Assembly (NCBI GenBank): GCA_015680685.1
Contig: MNCI01009176.1
Location: 324,391-388,390 of the forward strand
Source: Gnetum montanum
Taxonomy: Eukaryota > Streptophyta > Gnetopsida > Gnetales > Gnetaceae
Length of the DNA: 64,000 nucleotides
Direction: 5' to 3'
Shown: piece by piece, positions 12,032 through 23,275 of the stretch
Numbering within the stretch: the stretch's first letter is position 1
Layout of the letters: each line of letters opens with the position of its first letter
The notes under the pieces: generated by a model
Told to the model about the DNA's origin: nothing
The model's database searches: none
Seen by the model: only the letters and a program-made list of their open reading frames with translations
Made by a program: the position numbers and the translations under genes

Positions 12032-12930
12032 GGGCTATTAGCTTAGCAGTAGAGTATGCCCTTGTTAATCATGTTGTTGTGTCTAGGTTGTGAAGGCTGT
12101 CAACCACATGCATACTTCAATGTACTCATTAGCACTTAACCTGAAGATGATCATCTATGGCATATTCCTCCTATTCAAACTAAGTTTTGAAACCAAACAT
12201 CTTCTTAGAAGGATAGATGAAGTGATTTAGATAAGATCCAAAGTAGATCTAACTTTTTACTTGTTTATGGATCTAGGAAGTTTTAGAGAGATGGTTATCT
12301 ATGGCCCCTCTTTTCTCAAGAATCCATATATCACTCATCAGTGTATGGATGGCTATCTCTCAAGCATAGGTTGAAGTGAAGTGAAACCTAGATGTATGTG
12401 AAAAATGAAACACCTAATAACACATCTTCATAGACCAAGAACTATGAGATCATTCTCCTTATAGGTAGGATGATGAAGAGATCATATTATTCAAGCCATT
12501 TAATGCTTTTCTGGGAGATCCATTGGAGGAAAACCCTAATCTTATCTAAAGAAATATCAATTTTATCCAAATTCTATAGGATTGGATCTAGTGAGAAGAA
12601 TGCTTGAGGTAAAAAAAATCTGATTCTTTGATTCCCAAAGTCACTACAATGAATGATTTCTAAATTAATGAAAGGAGATTTCTTTATCCATTTCCTGATG
12701 GTGGGAGTAGGAGGAACAATGCCTATTAAGTTTTTTTTCATCAAAGTGATTTGAACAAGGAAAACAAACATACTTGGAAAGCATAATATAATAAAAACTT
12801 ATATGCTACATTCATGAAGGATGAATTGTTCAAAAATAGAAGTCTATTGATTCTCTTTCAATTGGTTAAATAGTCTATGCAATGGTTTACATCATGGATG
12901 AGGCCTCTAGTTTAAGTATAGGATAGTCCA
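12032..12930 (+). pseudogene. trnI-GAU: Plastid-derived trnI-GAU pseudogene with group II intron
   Basis: The 5' exon starts GGGCTATTAGCTTAGCAGTA at 12032; the intron is collinear with the plastid trnI intron (blocks at 12100-12180, 12330-12370 and 12430-12450); the 3' exon ends near 12930 (TAGTTTAAGTATAGGATAGT at 12909-12928). It sits between rrn16 and trnA as in the plastid operon. Length about 0.9 kb is normal. Confidence 0.88.
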
Positions 12931-13000
12931 TGCTAGGAAATTTTGTATATAGAAAAAGCATCTAATTTTTTTATGAATAGTTTACTAGGTTTTCCTAGTA

Positions 13001-13835
13001 GAGGAATATAGCTTAGTTGCTATACCTCCATTCTTACAAGTAGACCATTATGATTATAGGTTGAATGTCTAATTATTAAGGTGGTAATGATAGTTTTCTT
13101 TACCTAAACTAGTGTCTCACTTTTTCTTGTGAATGAGAAAGAGGACAAAAACATACCATTAAAAAAACTCTACTAAGATGAAGATGAGCTATCAAGAATG
13201 TAGAGAAGGTAGGATGGGCAGTTAGTTAGATATAGTATGGATCATACATAGGCAATAGTTGGAGTCAATGGCTTTCTTGGGGTATTCTCAATGAGGATTC
13301 ATGGGGAAGAGGATCAACTTAGCCCTTGTGAACAACTTAATGGGTTATCTTCTCTCAAGCCTTCAAGAAAAATATGGAAAAATGAAAATCCATATCATAC
13401 ATTGACCCCATCATCTCCACCTCATAGGAATTACAAGATCACCCCATGGTTAACAGAGGCATTTAGGGATCATAGATCAACCATATACCTTGATTTGATT
13501 AGTGTAATGCATAAATTATCCACTCTAGTTAGGTAGGAAGGATCAGAGAAGGGAAATCACTCATTTTTCCAAGATGAAAAAAGGGTAGACCTCTCTTTAT
13601 TTCTAATTCTTATAGGATTTTCCAGAATTATAAGAAGTCTATTTCAAAAATTTCATTCAGCAAATTTTTGGATGGGTTGCTCTTTAGAAAGAATAGTATG
13701 ATGAAAGTTATGAGCTATGTTTGGGAAGGAGTTATTATCTATCGTTGTCCTCTATGGTAGAATTAGTTGGAAAGGCTTGAAAGATTATGGTTTCCCCAAT
13801 GGCGAATCTCAAAAATTTGAGTTCACTTGTCTCCA
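13001..13835 (+). pseudogene. trnA-UGC: Plastid-derived trnA-UGC pseudogene with group II intron
   Basis: The 5' exon begins at 13001 (GAGGAATATAGCTTAGTTG) and the 3' exon ends with CTCCA at 13831-13835. The intron is the best-preserved stretch of this block, for example GGTAATGATAGTTTTCTTTA at 13082, GGTAGGATGGGCAGTTAGTT at 13209, and CCCCATCATCTCCACCTCAT near 13406. A weak 81-codon open frame inside the intron (13291-13536) is incidental. Confidence 0.9.
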
Positions 13836-13980
13836 ACCTATAATCTTATCTAATATAGGATAACACTAAATTATTAAGAACACTAGAAATCTAGGATTTT
13901 TCATGGAATTTGATAATATTTGACATATTTCTTTAGGATAGAAGTGCTTTATTTCCTCTAAATAAAGAAATTATGAGATT

Positions 13981-16826
13981 GAAATAAAGAAGTGCTTATG
14001 ATGAATACCTAGGCACTCATAGGCAAGGAAGGGCATGATCAGTGATGAAATGCTTTAGGGAGTTGTAATTCACATAGATTTGAAGATTTCTAAATAGGTT
14101 AACCTTTTGAACTATTACTAAATTCATGGATAGGTAAGACGTAACTTGGTGAACTAAAACATCTTATTAACTAGAGGGGGAAAGAAAGCAAAAGTAATTC
14201 TCATAGTAGCAATAAGCAAAATGGAAGTAGCCTAAACTCTTTATTTCTTTGACAATGAAGAGAATTATATAAAATGGAATTTTGGAAGAGTAATATAAGT
14301 ATTTTTTTCATTAGGTAAACCAATTGATTCCTACATCCTAGATGATAAGAGTCTAGTAGTCCAAAGAAGCATTAGCTTATGCTCTAACCTGAGTAGCATG
14401 GGGCATGTGAAATGTCATGTGAATCAATAAGGACCATCTTTCAAGGCTAAATACTCCTAGGTGACTGATAGTAAAGTAATACCAAGAAGGAAAGATGAAA
14501 ATAACCTATTAGAAAGTGAGATAGAACATGAAATCATCAGTCTCCAAGTAGTGGAAGAAGAATGAAATCTCTAACCACATGCATTTTGAGGAATGAGCTA
14601 GCAACTTATAGGCAATGGCTTGGTTAAGAGAATCCACTAGAACCATGGTGAGAGTGAGCCTTTATAGGGCAATTTTCACTACTTATGGACCCAAGCCTAG
14701 ATGATTTATCCATGAACAGGATGAATCTTGGATGAAATTAAGTAGAGGTCTAAATTGACTACTGTTGCAAAATTAGCAGATGAGTTATGGTTAGGGATGA
14801 AATGTCACTTGAACCTAAAGCTAGTTGGTTCTCCCTAAAATGTGTAGAGGCATAATAGATAACTAGGTAATTTAGGAGTAAAGAACTATTTTGATATCGG
14901 TTGTCTAAGAAATACAACATCGAGACAAACTATGAATACTAAATATAATCCCAAATAGGTGTAAAGGTCAACTAATGAGATGATGGAGGATAAGCTTCAT
15001 TGTTAAGAGGGGAATAGCCCATATTACTAGATAAGTCCTCTAAATCACCACTTAGTGATGAAGGATGTAAGAGTGAAAAGATAGCTAGGAGGTTTAGCTA
15101 GAAGTAGTCATCCTTAAAAGAGTGTGTAATAGCTTACTAGTTGAGTGCTCTCACACTGAACATGAATGGAACTAAGCAATCTACTGAAGCTATGGAATAT
15201 CTAAAAATATTAGTGCGGAAGAATTCCATTTTAAAGAGAATTACCTATGCAAGTAAGTGTGAATGAAGAAAAAGTGAGAATGTTATCTTGAGTAACACAA
15301 ACATTGGTGAGATTCCAATGCTCCAAAAACCTAAGGATTCCTTCACAAGATTTGTCCACAGGAGATGAGTCAGCACCTAAGATCATGCCAAAAGGCATTA
15401 TTAATGGACAATAGGTTAATATTCTTATACTATTCTTTGTTTTTCCTAAGGGATGGAAAAGGCTAGGTTAGCCAAAAATTGGGTATTGGTTCAAGAACAA
15501 AAGATGACCTTGCCATTTTTAAAAAAGGATTAAAGAAAATAGAAGAAATGCCTTGGGCCAAGCACTGAGTACAGGCTACCATACCACTAAAGTAACTCAT
15601 GTTATACTTCTAGGAAAATCTTGAACAGCCTTTAATAAAATGGTATCTATACCTAACACTAACATAGGTAGGTAGGTAGAGAATACCTAGGAATGCAATG
15701 CAACTCTCTTTAAGAAACTCTACAAAATAGCTCTATAACTTTGGAAGAATATGTGCCTCTTTACAAAGGAAAGAAGGTTGCAAAGATCAAGCCCTAGTGA
15801 CTGTCTACTAAAAACATAAATCTTTTCAAAGTTATAAGACCATGTATAAGGGCTAATACATACCCAATGTTGGAAGGTTAAGGAAGTTAGTAACCTGATG
15901 ATAGGACATCTGGTAACCAAAGCCCCAGTGAATGGTAGCTATAACTTTAATGATCTAAAGGTAACAAAATTCATTTTCAAGTAAGTTCCAACCTACAAAA
16001 TAAGTGTAAATATTTGGACACTATCCCAAAGAGAGACTAAGTGAAATAGACATGACTATGAAGATGTAAACTACCTACACCTAAATAGAAAGATACTATA
16101 AAACGTTATTATTTCTTGGGATTAAGTTTGGGCTTTTCTTGCATAACTTAGGTGAAGAATAAGGAAGGCCCCCTTGTGGGGGCTAGAGCCATTAATGAGA
16201 TAACTCTTTAGAAGTGCTAGAATTCTAACATTACATTAAAGACTATGGGCCAAGGGATAGTCTTAGGTAGATAGGTTCTATGAGACGTAGGCCTCCTAAA
16301 AGGTAACATTGATGTGTAAAGGTTTTCTTAATTCATATGGTCATCAATCCTTAGGTGTAAAGGTAGAAGGAAGCTTGATTACAAGACCCACCCATCAAGT
16401 AGGGATGAAAGTCAACATTTTTGCTTTGATGATGCTGAGTGGAAGGGTCATAATTCAATGAATAACATTACCCTAAATATAGTATATTGATCTTTCCCAA
16501 GAGTTTCTATTGATTGGAAGATTAAACACCTTAATGTCAGCTCTTTTCCATCTTGAATGATAACATGTTCCAAGGGTTGGATTGTTTTTCCATTAAAGTA
16601 ATACATGATCTAAGTTCAAAACATCATGAGATAGTTTCATTCATATCTTGTGCATGTGTTAGAGTATTAAAAGGACCTTTCCTTAGTACAAGAGTACTAG
16701 GAAGGATGTATCTTTGGTATAGCAATTATCATACCCATGGTAGATGTTGGGTAGCCAAGTATGAAGTGGATAAATATTGAAATCATATAAGTAAGAATCC
16801 CATCTCAAGATGAGTTATCTCCAACT
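13981..16826 (+). pseudogene. rrn23: Plastid-derived 23S rRNA pseudogene, full length
   Basis: The 5' end matches the plastid 23S start (GATGAATACCTAGGCACTCA at 14000-14019). The 3' end matches the final helix region (GTTGGGTAGCCAAGTATGAA at 16746). Span 2,846 bp against about 2.81 kb in plastids, so indels nearly balance. Heavy transition decay throughout, with some small insertions and losses. Preserved landmarks include AAAAGAGTGTGTAATAGCTT at 15115 and the AAGACCCACCCATCAAGTAG region at 16383. Confidence 0.88.
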
Positions 16827-16899
16827 TACTAGCCTCTGGTTGCTAACACAGCCAAGGATGATTATCTATCCTTATGAGGTCAAGTAACCTTTTGAGAAA

Positions 16900-17004
16900 G
16901 ATGAGGTCATGGCAAGATGAACCATTTATCATCATGATAGATGTTAAGTGGAGATGCAGTACTATATGCAGTTGAGACATCCTAAAAAACTAAGAGATTT
17001 AAAC
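16900..17004 (+). pseudogene. rrn4.5: Plastid-derived 4.5S rRNA pseudogene
   Basis: Matches plastid 4.5S rRNA over its usual length of about 103 nt (blocks CATTTATCATCATGATAGAT near 16923 and GTTGAGACATCCTAAAAAAC near 16971). It follows rrn23 at the usual distance. The 4.5S rRNA is specific to land-plant and related plastids, which supports plastid origin. Confidence 0.85.
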
Positions 17005-17227
17005 CTTGTTCCTACATGTTAAAACTAATCAATCTAATTGGGCACTAGCCATGTATTTTCATTGTGCAATTATTTGACAAGATGAAACTAACCAATGAAA
17101 AGCCCTATCCTATCTATCTATTAGATAGAAGGATCTTATACCCAAAAGAGGCATCACCCCTTCTAGAATTAAAGCCTAACAAGCATTACCTTTTTCTTAT
17201 GTTGTTCCTTTTTCTTTCATGGGTGAA

Positions 17228-17378
17228 GATTCTAGTGTTCAAGGCATATAGAAACTACACCAACCTATAATTTCAAAGTTGTTTAATGAAAACCATCCTA
17301 AATTTTGTGGATAAACTTTATTATGATGATGATACTATGTGGGAAGCCCCATGGAAAAATAGCTTAATGCTAGGATAG
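17228..17378 (+). pseudogene. rrn5: Plastid-derived 5S rRNA pseudogene with internal insertion
   Basis: Ends match plastid 5S rRNA (GATTCTAGTGTTCAAGGCAT at 17228; GGAAAAATAGCTTAATGCTA at 17353). Total 151 nt against 121 in plastids. The extra 30 nt or so lie around 17270-17310 and look like a partial internal duplication. Confidence 0.8.
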
Positions 17379-17545
17379 CTTCAGGTCTCTTATTCTCTTC
17401 CAAATCCTATACATGGTTGGACATCCTATCATTTTTTATCCATACTTCAAACTGCAATACCTTAGGAGAAAATTACTCTCACATCCTCCTAATTGAGGCA
17501 AGAAAAGCATTTGAAAAGAACTCAAGGAAACAAATCTCCATAGAA

Positions 17546-17619
17546 TGGCATGTAGCTCAAAGGATGAAAGCACATGGCTATAAACCAAGGTATCAAGGTT
17601 CTAGATTCCTCCTTGCCCA
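17546..17619 (+). pseudogene. trnR-ACG: Plastid-derived trnR-ACG pseudogene
   Basis: The 74-nt length and frame of the plastid tRNA are kept. D arm GTAGCTCAAAGGATGAAAGC; the anticodon loop now reads CTATAAA in place of CTACGAA, so the ACG anticodon is lost. It follows rrn5 as in plastomes. Confidence 0.82.
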
Positions 17620-17827
17620 AGAACCAAGCAAAAGGGAAGGCTCTTTACCATGATCAAGGTAGTAGATGTATGAAATAGTACTAGTCCTAGAATTGTTATG
17701 CCAATAATCCATGAGGAATACTTAAATGGAGTGTATACAAGATTCCAAGAGTTAAAAACCAAGGTTTGTTTGTGATTCATGCAAGTACAAGAGCTTTGAG
17801 TGTATATGAAGTAGATCAAACCCTTGT

Positions 17828-17901
17828 TTCCAAATAGCTCAGTAACAAAGTAATTAACTGTTAACTGATTTTTATCATAGGTTGAAATCCTACTTAGGGA
17901 G
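17828..17901 (+). pseudogene. trnN-GUU: Plastid-derived trnN-GUU pseudogene
   Basis: The sequence TAACTGTTAACTGATTT holds the GUU anticodon loop, and GGTTGAAATCCTACTTAGGG the T arm and acceptor. It lies on the same strand as trnR and the rRNAs. From memory, trnN faces the opposite way in many plastomes, so orientation against a gymnosperm reference should be checked. Confidence 0.8.
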
Positions 17902-18118
17902 AACCGTTCTTTGTAAGGCTTTAATCATCAAACCCTAGTAGAAAGGGTGACATATGTTTACAAAGGTCAATTAGTGCATTCTATCATTATTCAATTTGGA
18001 AAGATTATTTGCAATAATTACTAGATAGAATACAAGTTTTTACTTTATTGAATTTCCATTATATGATATATTATGATAGAATCATGCAAATTAGACAGTG
18101 AAAAGAAAGGAATCTAGG

Positions 18119-19730
18119 GTGAAAATAATATTTTACGAAATAGAAGGAATTGGTTGATGAGCTGTGCTATCGCATCCACCATGCGATATCACGTCCTGCC
18201 TCATCTTCTATAAATAAGAGCTGGCACCCTTGGTTCCAAGGTAGTTAGACTTAGACCCTTAGCCAGATTCTTGCGATTTAGTCATTCCAGAGTTAGAATT
18301 ATTTCTGTGTGCCCGCAGTAGGAGTCATAGAGTGAACGGATCTTTATTCGAGCAATTTGTACCTGAGCACAATGTTGTGTACGACAATAAAGACAAACTT
18401 TATGATAAACCTTGCAGCATACAAATTAAGCTAATTAGCAATTAATGATTGTTTAACGCTTTCCTAGTTAATTAATATCTCCCTTAACCTTCAACCCCCT
18501 TAGTTAAGTACACTCAGTACGACCGCTTCGAGCATGCGTGTAGCACTTGGTAACCTAGTAACGATTAGCATTTGGTAATCCTAGCAATGTTGCACTGGTT
18601 TAGGATGTGTACAGCAAGTGGGAATGGATACTGGTGTTAGGAACATTTAGAAACTAGTTAATGAATAGTTAAGATAAATTAACCCCTTAGTTCTCTCTCC
18701 CTTTCCTTTATTAGCAAAAGACATAAAAAAGGTAAAAGCTATAAAAATCATATACCTCAAGCTTACTTAACCATACAACCATGAAAATACAAGTAAGTTT
18801 GGAAAGACAATGATTGATTAACTGTGAGTGTTCCATTAAGGCGCGTAAGCACTTAGTCCTTGGAGTTCGACCGGATCATGCATGAAACACTCGTATTCAT
18901 ATGGTTGAGTGTAGGGGTACCTCGCCACTCATCATTGGTAAATTCAAAACCAATAGCCTTATCAACACATAGTAATAAAGTGCTACAAATAGGGTGTGAT
19001 CCCAAATAAGATAGTACTTTTACTTTGACAAGATATTTAATCCCTACCATAATTAATACTTTACAAGTTAAGCATTATCATTATGAGGATGTAATTCATA
19101 AGGGTTACATAGAGGTAGATTATGTGGAAGTAGATGGGCCCTCTATAGGAGCCAAATGTGGAGGCTATGAGGTAGCTGGTTGTTGAAAGAATTAAATATA
19201 TTTGATCAATACAATACAATATTATTTGATGTGTTGGGAAATGTAGTTTGTGGAGGGTTTTTTCCACCTTTGAATTATACAGATTTTTTATAATTATCAA
19301 TAATGAATTTGATGCATTATTTATAGCCAATTGCATTATCTAATCCCTAAGTGAAAATTTCTACACACATTTGCTTAAATTAGCTCTTTTGGTTGGACAT
19401 CATACATATAAATAGGATCTTATAAAGAAATATGTCAAAGCTTGTTGAATGTCTATAATAAAAGTATTACTTCTTATTAAGCATATATGACTTTCTAGAG
19501 TGAGGGTTGAAATTTTATTTGAAATTGTTGCATCTAAACCATGTCTCAATTATGTTTGTAAATATTATTTAACTATATTATAGATCAACTCTTATCGTAA
19601 TCAAAAGGGATTCTACCAAAGGATTATTAGATCAGGAATTTTTTTGTGTACTCTCTAATGTTTTTAGAAAACTAGATGATTAAGAAAAGAACAAGAAATC
19701 CAAAAAGAATATGGTTAGTTTTATAGTTTG
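18119..19730 (+). pseudogene. chlL: Plastid-derived chlL pseudogene (protochlorophyllide reductase iron protein), split by a solo LTR
   Basis: ChlL is the NifH-like ATP-dependent reductase component of light-independent protochlorophyllide reductase. The frame begins at 18119 (ATG changed to GTG) and its first 12 codons, up to the P-loop region GGIG, are collinear with chlL. The gene is then interrupted by the LTR at 18155-18934 and resumes within the target duplication at 18935 with the following Lys-Ser-Thr-like codons. Later blocks match the regions around VDCVEAGGP (19110-19140), FDVLGDVVCGGF (19225-19260) and the C-terminal half (SLNYVCDFYL-like at 19535-19570). Numerous stops. chlL is missing from angiosperm plastomes, so this is a lineage marker. 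Confidence 0.85.
18155..18934 (+). mobile_element. Solo LTR 1 (780 bp), inserted in chlL
   Basis: Starts TGATGAG and ends CTCATCA, flanked by a perfect 5-bp target duplication TTGGT (18150-18154 and 18935-18939). U3 has GATATCGC-type motifs (18166-18193) and a TATA box at 18209-18215. It shares the downstream landmarks of the element A LTR (GTGTGCCCGCAGTAGGAGTC at 18308, TTTATTCGAGCAA, AATAAAGAC, GGTTGAGTGTAGGGGTACCT). There is no internal region, so it is a recombination product of a full element. Confidence 0.93.
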
Positions 19731-19819
19731 AAATTAATTAGATAAAGTTACAAAGAAACACTAGATCAGGAAAAAAGCAAACTATTAAGAAAAAAAGTTT
19801 AATAATTTTAATTTATATG

Positions 19820-20800
19820 ACAAATCATATGGTCATAAATATGAATGAAAATCTTATCAACAAAGATTGAAGATAATTTTTTTGGTAATAGACAGAAATA
19901 TTTTCTTTTTTTCTACAAAATGCATTAGATGTTACGATATTTGTAAAACCACGGTATGCTATGGCTAAATTAGAGGAAGAAGATATTTCAGCTCATCGTA
20001 ATGATTATGAAGAATTACAAAAATTTTATTCTCAAATAAAAAAAAAGGGCAATATTCAAGTTTCATTATATGGATAGGTAGTTTTACTTAAAAAAATGAT
20101 CAAAATGGATTTAGAAGGTATGGCACCAAAAATAGAATAGAAAATAAAAATACCCATATTAGTTGTAAGAGTAAATTGGTTAGACTATGCCCTTGGGGAA
20201 GATGCTATATTAGCTACAATAACATACCATTGTTCAAAATAAAAATTTACTCATTTAAAAAACAAGAAATATATCATCTTTAAAAAATTAATAGAATATA
20301 CCAAGCATCTTTCCTTGGTTTTTTTTTATTTTTACCTCTAACACTATTTCTTAATTAAATATAGAATTAACAAAACAATCCATCCAAGTAATAGGTTCGT
20401 TACCTTCATAAAAATATAAAAGTCTTTCTTATTTAGGGGAAGGAGTTTTTGTATGTGGTGTACATCCTTATTTAATTTGTATAGTAACTACTTTGTTAAA
20501 ACATAATAATTATCAACTAATAATACCACCTTTTTCAATTGGACCAAATGGAACATAAGCCTTGATTAAACAAATCTATTCAGCTTTGAGGATTGAACCT
20601 CAAGGTCTAGAACAAAGGGAAAACATAGCGAGGATTCACTGTAAAGATTATATTGATATACTATGAGGAAAATTCATTTTTTTATAGGAGATAATTTATT
20701 AGAAATCTCCTTAGCAAGATTTTTAACCAAATGTTAAATGATCATCTATGAGATAGGTATTCTGTATATGGATAAATGATATCAAGCTATTAAACTACCT
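19820..20800 (+). pseudogene. chlN: Plastid-derived chlN pseudogene, 5' part
   Basis: ChlN is the catalytic NB-protein subunit of light-independent protochlorophyllide reductase. From about 19860 the frame reads collinearly with chlN: KIEDNFFLV-like, then KPRYAMAKLEEEDISA (19950-19998) and IKMDLEGMAPKIE (20099-20137). It goes on to GVHPYLICIVTTLL (20462-20503) and NLLEISLARFL (20695-20727). The first codons are unclear. Several stops and gaps. It breaks off at about 20800 in the region before the last third of the protein and resumes at about 25890. Confidence 0.85.
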
Positions 20801-21116
20801 TATATATATATATATCGATTGGCTAAGATGATTTTAAAAAAGATGATGACAACCAAGCCCAACTACTTGACAAGGTAACAAGATAACTAAAAATAGAATG
20901 ACTCATCCCTCCTCTGTTTCTCTACCACTTACCCAAGTTTGCTCTAAGCAAACTTGACCAAGAGGGTAAAACTAAATTGGGTAAGTGGTACAGAAACATA
21001 GGAGGGATGAGTGATTTCATTTTTAGTTATCTTGTTACCTCGTCCAATAGTCAGGCTTGGTTGACATCATCATTTTTAAAATCATCTTGACCAATTGATA
21101 GATATATATATATATC
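20801..21116. mobile_element. Foldback (MITE-like) hairpin element in a TA repeat
   Basis: Left arm 20811-20937 and right arm 20978-21112 are near-perfect reverse complements (left GGCTAAGATGATTTTAAAAA against right TTTTTAAAATCATCTTGACC; left ACTCATCCCTCCT against right AGGAGGGATGAGT). A loop of about 40 nt holds a second small hairpin, GTTTGCTCTAAGCAAAC, at 20938-20954. Both ends abut TA dinucleotide runs, as for elements that target TA. No coding capacity. Confidence 0.85.
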
Positions 21117-22407
21117 TAAGCTAGTGGAGTGGTTTCGTGGGCTATGACTAAAATTTAATTATTATTTTTTATTTTTTAAGGTATCATCACTATTTTCATT
21201 CCAAATAATATATACTGGTAGACATAAATTGGTAAAAATAAAAGTTTATATATTTCGTATATGTTGATGAAAGAATACATTGCACAATTATTGCAATAAA
21301 CATTACAGAGTTGTAGAATAAGATTGAGCAAAAGGAAAAATACAATGATAAGTGTGAACTCAATATGCCTAATCCTCCAATTGAGCAAAATGAACTTCCT
21401 ATGCAATTCTACTTTGGAGATGTTTAGCATCTGAAATCTTTCTGTATCTTTGCATAGAGAAAGGAGGCTGAGTTGGAAGTGAGTGAGTGTTTTTCAGGAT
21501 TGGATAAGTTTAAAGTAATGTTTAAATAGTTAGGAAATAGATCAAATTGACATGTTTTAAGAATCACAATAAATTGGCAAGTCAGGCCGAATTATATTTA
21601 AAGGTTTCTTCATCTATCTAAACTTTGTTTGTTGGTCATTAAAGGAAGACTTGGAGTGGCTTCTATTTTACATAAGTTATGAAAATGTCAACTTAGATGG
21701 TTTTGACAAGTGCAAAGGTGATTAAAGAATGACACCAAATTCATATATCTAAGCAAAAACAATAATTGACAACCGAAATAGAACAAATCAAAACACGTGC
21801 AGTAGTCAATGCTTGATCACAAAATAACTCATCAAATTCATTTCATCACAGAAGTTGGTATTATGACCAACCATTTAATGGTAGTGGCAAAACCTATCTA
21901 GTCTAAAGTACTTTGGTAGCTTTATATCATCTTTGGTTGCTATTGTTGGATCTTTAGTTGTGGCATAAAGACAATCGTGCCTCTTATGAGCATCCTTAGA
22001 CAATTGCTTATGATGTGTGTGATTGTCTTTAAGTAATTATTATAAAAGCTTAAAGGGCTTCATAGGTAACTCTAATTTATGTTGTAATGAAGCCTCTAAT
22101 TTATGTTGTAATGAGGTCTAAGTGAACTTTTATGTGATAACATGGATTCTAAAGTGAATTTAACATTATGAAATTTTTTAAGTGTCATATGCTTTTGTGG
22201 CTTGATAAGCATTTAAGTTGTTTAAGGATATTTTCAGAAATTAAGTTTTATTTTCCATGTCTAAGTGATTTTTAAAAATTATTTATATGATTAATTTCAG
22301 AGTATGACAATATTTCATACTATTAAACATTGGAAATATTACTTGTTGGGAAGTAAATTTTTCTTTTGACTAATCACAAGGCATTATAATTCTTGCATTC
22401 ATAGAAG
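21117..22407. other. Unassigned sequence in the chlN insertion
   Basis: AT-rich, no recognised gene. A short tandem duplication (CTCTAATTTATGTTGTAATGA, 21 bp, about 22068 and 22091) is visible. An 84-codon minus-strand open frame at 21176-21430 shows no family I know. Confidence 0.35.
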
Positions 22408-22412
22408 AAGTT

Positions 22413-23270
22413 TGATGAGACGTGACCTGCATGTGCCGCGATATCGCATCCCATGCGATATCGCGTACGCGATATCGCATCTTCCCCTACGATATCACGT
22501 ATGCGATATCGTGGTCCGCCGCCATATCTATAAATAAGAGGTGGCACTCCCTTCATTTCCCAATCCTGGCTAGAAGTAGCGAAGCTCTGGCAGATTGATC
22601 ACTCCAGAGTTAGAATTTTTCCCCATGTGCCTGCAGTAGGAGTCCTAGAGTGAACGGTTCTTTATTCGAGCAACTTGTAACCTGAACCCAAGTTGCGTAC
22701 AACAATAAAGACGAACTTGATTGGATAAACCTTGCAGTACATGGTTTTATTGTTGTTTATTTACTGCTTTCCTAGTGCGCACAAGTACGACTTGATGACG
22801 AGCGTCTACGGACGTGTACGGCTAGTCAAGGAATCGGCTACTTGTCACACTTAAGCTAAATAGGTGCCTCAGTACGACCACTTCGAGCACTTGCGTTACG
22901 TGTGGTGATCCCAGTAACGATTAGCGTTTGGTAAGCCATAGTTGCATAGTTCAGGGTGTGTCCGGTAAGTGGGAACGGATGCTGATGCTAGTTAATTTAG
23001 ACTTAGGACATTAGTTAGAGTTAGCTTAGTTTCTCAACCCTTTCCTCTCATAGCTTAGAAGATAAACCGAAAAATACCAAAAAAATCACATACCTCAGAC
23101 TTGCTTAACCATACACTGTGACACTTACAAGCAAGCCTGGGAAGACAATGAACGATTAACCCCAAGTGTTTCTTGTGGTGTTAAGGCATTTAGTCTGCAG
23201 AGTTCGACCGGATCGCGCGTGCACGCTCGTATTCGTATGGTTGAGTGTAGGGGTACCTCGCCACTCATCA
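22413..23270 (+). mobile_element. Solo LTR 2 (858 bp)
   Basis: TGATGAG ... CTCATCA with perfect target duplication AAGTT (22408-22412 and 23271-23275). U3 has the densest motif array of the window: at least five GCGATATCGC-type palindromes between 22438 and 22513, then a TATA box at 22529-22536. Downstream sequence is very close to solo LTR 1 (for example CCTGCAGTAGGAGTC at 22631 and TTTATTCGAGCAACTTGTA). Confidence 0.93.
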
Positions 23271-23275
23271 AAGTT

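Noticed and set aside
13291-13536. 81-codon frame as a host gene
   Set aside because: It lies within the plastid trnA intron relic and aligns as intron.
22438-22513. Regularly repeated palindromes resembling a CRISPR array or an iteron origin
   Set aside because: Spacing is irregular and short, the setting is an LTR U3 with target duplications, and the genome is a plant's.
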